From Deltaproteobacteria bacterium CG_4_8_14_3_um_filter_43_13 (lineage in GTDB: Bacteria > Desulfobacterota > UBA8473): a stretch of 6,752 nucleotides of DNA. Both the position numbers and the translations under genes were made by a program. The notes beneath the pieces are model-generated. The model ran no database searches. It saw only the letters and a program-made list of their open reading frames with translations, and was not told the DNA's origin. Shown piece by piece: positions 5,626-6,752 of this stretch. Numbering within the stretch: the stretch's first letter is position 1; every line of letters begins with the position of its first letter. Where the stretch lies: NCBI GenBank assembly GCA_002782605.1, contig PFIF01000285.1, forward strand, positions 1 to 6,752. The letters are read 5' to 3'.

Positions 5626-6642
5626 GTGAAATTTGTAGATGAAGTAAAGATATTTGTTAAATCCGGTGACGGGGGGAGGGGTTGTGTAAGTTTCAGACGT
5701 GAAAAGTTTGTTCCAAAGGGAGGACCAGACGGAGGGGATGGCGGCAAAGGCGGAGATATAATACTGGAAGCTTCCACCCGACTTTCAACCCTCTTAGACC
5801 TTCAGTACCAACAACACTACATGGCAAAGCGAGGCGGGCACGGAAAGGGAAAGAATCAGCAGGGCAGAAATGCACCTGATTTAATAATCACTGTTCCTGT
5901 AGGCACTCTGATTAAAGATGAATATAATACAGTCATAAAGGATATTGCCTCAGAAGGAGAAAGGGTAACAGCAGCAAAAGGTGGAAAAGGTGGAAAAGGG
6001 AATGCAAGATTTGCTACATCGACCAGCCGGACTCCTCGTTATGCCGAAGATGGAGAAGCAGGGAAAGGAAAGTGGCTAAAACTCGAGCTTAAGCTGCTTG
6101 CAGATATTGGTATTATTGGCCTTCCTAACACTGGTAAATCCACCTTAATATCAAAGATTTCAGCGGCAAAACCCAAAATTGCTGAATATCCATTTACTAC
6201 CTTAATCCCAACCCTTGGTGTAGTGAGCTATGGGGATTATAAGAGTTTCGTTATAGCAGATATCCCTGGACTGATAAAGGGTGCTCACCTGGGGGCCGGA
6301 CTGGGCACAAGGTTTCTCAGACATATTGAGAAAAACAGTCTTCTCCTTCACCTAATCGACATTTCAGAAGCCAACCACAGAGATTTAATAGGCGATTTCA
6401 ACACCATTAATAATGAGTTGGCTCTATACAGCCCATCTCTGGCCAAAAAACCCCAAATAATAGCAATAAATAAGATGGACATCTCGGAGTCTAAAGATAA
6501 TTTCCCCATGGTTAAAGAAAGATTTAAGGGATTAGGAATGGAAATTTTCCCTATATCCGCAATAACCGGGAAGGGAATTAAGCCTTTGATTGATCATATT
6601 GTGAAAAGGCTTTTGGAGATAAAAGAAGAGAGAGAGAACTAA
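5626..6642 (+). CDS. obgE: GTPase Obg (CgtA), 50S assembly factor
   Basis: This GTPase binds the 50S subunit and acts in its late assembly and in growth and stress control. The N-terminal Obg fold is rich in glycine (SGDGGRGCVSFRREKF, GGPDGGDGGKGGD, AAKGGKGGKGNARFA). The G domain shows G1 GLPNTGKST, G2 YPFTTLIPTLGVV, G3 DIPGLI, G4 NKMD and G5 SAITGKG. There is no OCT domain or long acidic tail, as in other short Obg proteins. The start is chosen at GTG 5626, which yields MKFVDEVKIFVK, the family's usual N-terminus, and 338 residues. A TTG at 5608, directly after the rpmA stop, would add six residues (MGISKV). Neither start has a convincing Shine-Dalgarno, so translation is probably coupled to rpmA. 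In G1 the residue before GKST is T, where A or V is more usual. Confidence 0.95.
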   Translation: MKFVDEVKIFVKSGDGGRGCVSFRREKFVPKGGPDGGDGGKGGDIILEASTRLSTLLDLQYQQHYMAKRGGHGKGKNQQGRNAPDLIITVPVGTLIKDEYNTVIKDIASEGERVTAAKGGKGGKGNARFATSTSRTPRYAEDGEAGKGKWLKLELKLLADIGIIGLPNTGKSTLISKISAAKPKIAEYPFTTLIPTLGVVSYGDYKSFVIADIPGLIKGAHLGAGLGTRFLRHIEKNSLLLHLIDISEANHRDLIGDFNTINNELALYSPSLAKKPQIIAINKMDISESKDNFPMVKERFKGLGMEIFPISAITGKGIKPLIDHIVKRLLEIKEEREN

Positions 6643-6645
6643 GAG

Positions 6646-6752
6646 ATGACCCAAGAACGTCTCAGAAGGGATACCCTCAAAGATGTAAAAAGGATAGTGA
6701 TAAAGATAGGGAGCGGTGTTTTAACTTCTGATGACGGTGGATTGGACTCAAA
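6646..6752 (+). CDS. proB: Glutamate 5-kinase, N-terminal fragment (cut by window end)
   Basis: This enzyme phosphorylates the gamma-carboxyl of glutamate with ATP, the first step of proline synthesis in the cytoplasm. Only 35 codons are present, beginning MTQERLRRDTLKDVKRI. The segment VKRIVIKIGSGVLTS matches the nucleotide-binding start of the amino-acid kinase fold as found in ProB (typically VVKIGSGVLT). The ATG lies 3 nt after the obgE stop, with a GAGAGAGA purine run upstream at 6629-6636 that may serve as ribosome site, so translation is probably coupled. proB downstream of obgE is a common arrangement, which supports the call. Another amino-acid kinase cannot be strictly excluded from so short a fragment. 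Confidence 0.88.
   Translation, partial: MTQERLRRDTLKDVKRIVIKIGSGVLTSDDGGLDS

Noticed and set aside
5664..5681. G-rich run at the start of obgE as a G-quadruplex
   Set aside because: The runs do not provide four separated G3 tracts; glycine codons of the Obg fold explain the G content.

Overview
This window looks like a chromosomal housekeeping locus from a Gram-negative bacterium, most likely a Desulfobacterota (former Deltaproteobacteria) or related lineage. Three things point there. The gene order is radical SAM/DUF2344 fusion, RNase G, bL21, bL27, Obg, glutamate 5-kinase, which I recall as typical of that group. bL27 begins directly with MAHKKAGG, without the cleaved N-terminal extension found in Firmicutes. 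The intergenic repeats also resemble palindromic repeats I remember from deltaproteobacterial genomes. The assignment is inference; no 16S or other decisive marker is present.

Layout: 1-628 is non-coding and rich in repeats. It has a possible sigma70 promoter (142-170), short G/A-rich direct repeats, an imperfect palindrome of 187 bp (232-418) and a C/G-rich double hairpin (467-559) with two G-quadruplex motifs on opposite strands. All genes are on the + strand: a radical SAM-DUF2344 protein of unknown role (629-3154), rng (3330-4859), rplU (4910-5221), rpmA (5353-5607), obgE (5626-6642, or from 5608) and the first 107 bases of proB (6646 to the window edge).

The genes form a translation and RNA-processing module. 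RNase G matures rRNA and turns over mRNA, bL21 and bL27 are large-subunit proteins, and Obg is a GTPase of 50S assembly. ProB starts proline synthesis and appears to be carried along by tight spacing (3 nt after obgE). The radical SAM-DUF2344 protein has no established reaction. Its conserved place beside rng makes an RNA- or ribosome-related role an attractive guess, not a demonstrated one.

The operon is compact at three junctions: 50 nt before rplU, contiguous or 18 nt before obgE, and 3 nt before proB. The two wider gaps (175 nt before rng and 131 nt before rpmA) are largely filled by palindromic elements that look inserted. One of them reaches into the stop codon of the radical SAM gene. 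A perfect TTGACA hexamer over the end of rng suggests an internal promoter for the ribosomal protein genes.

I do not see a novel defence, mobile or biosynthetic system here. The unusual content is the intergenic palindromes, the G-quadruplex pair, an A7G8 tract inside the radical SAM gene, and the uncharacterised radical SAM-DUF2344 protein itself.
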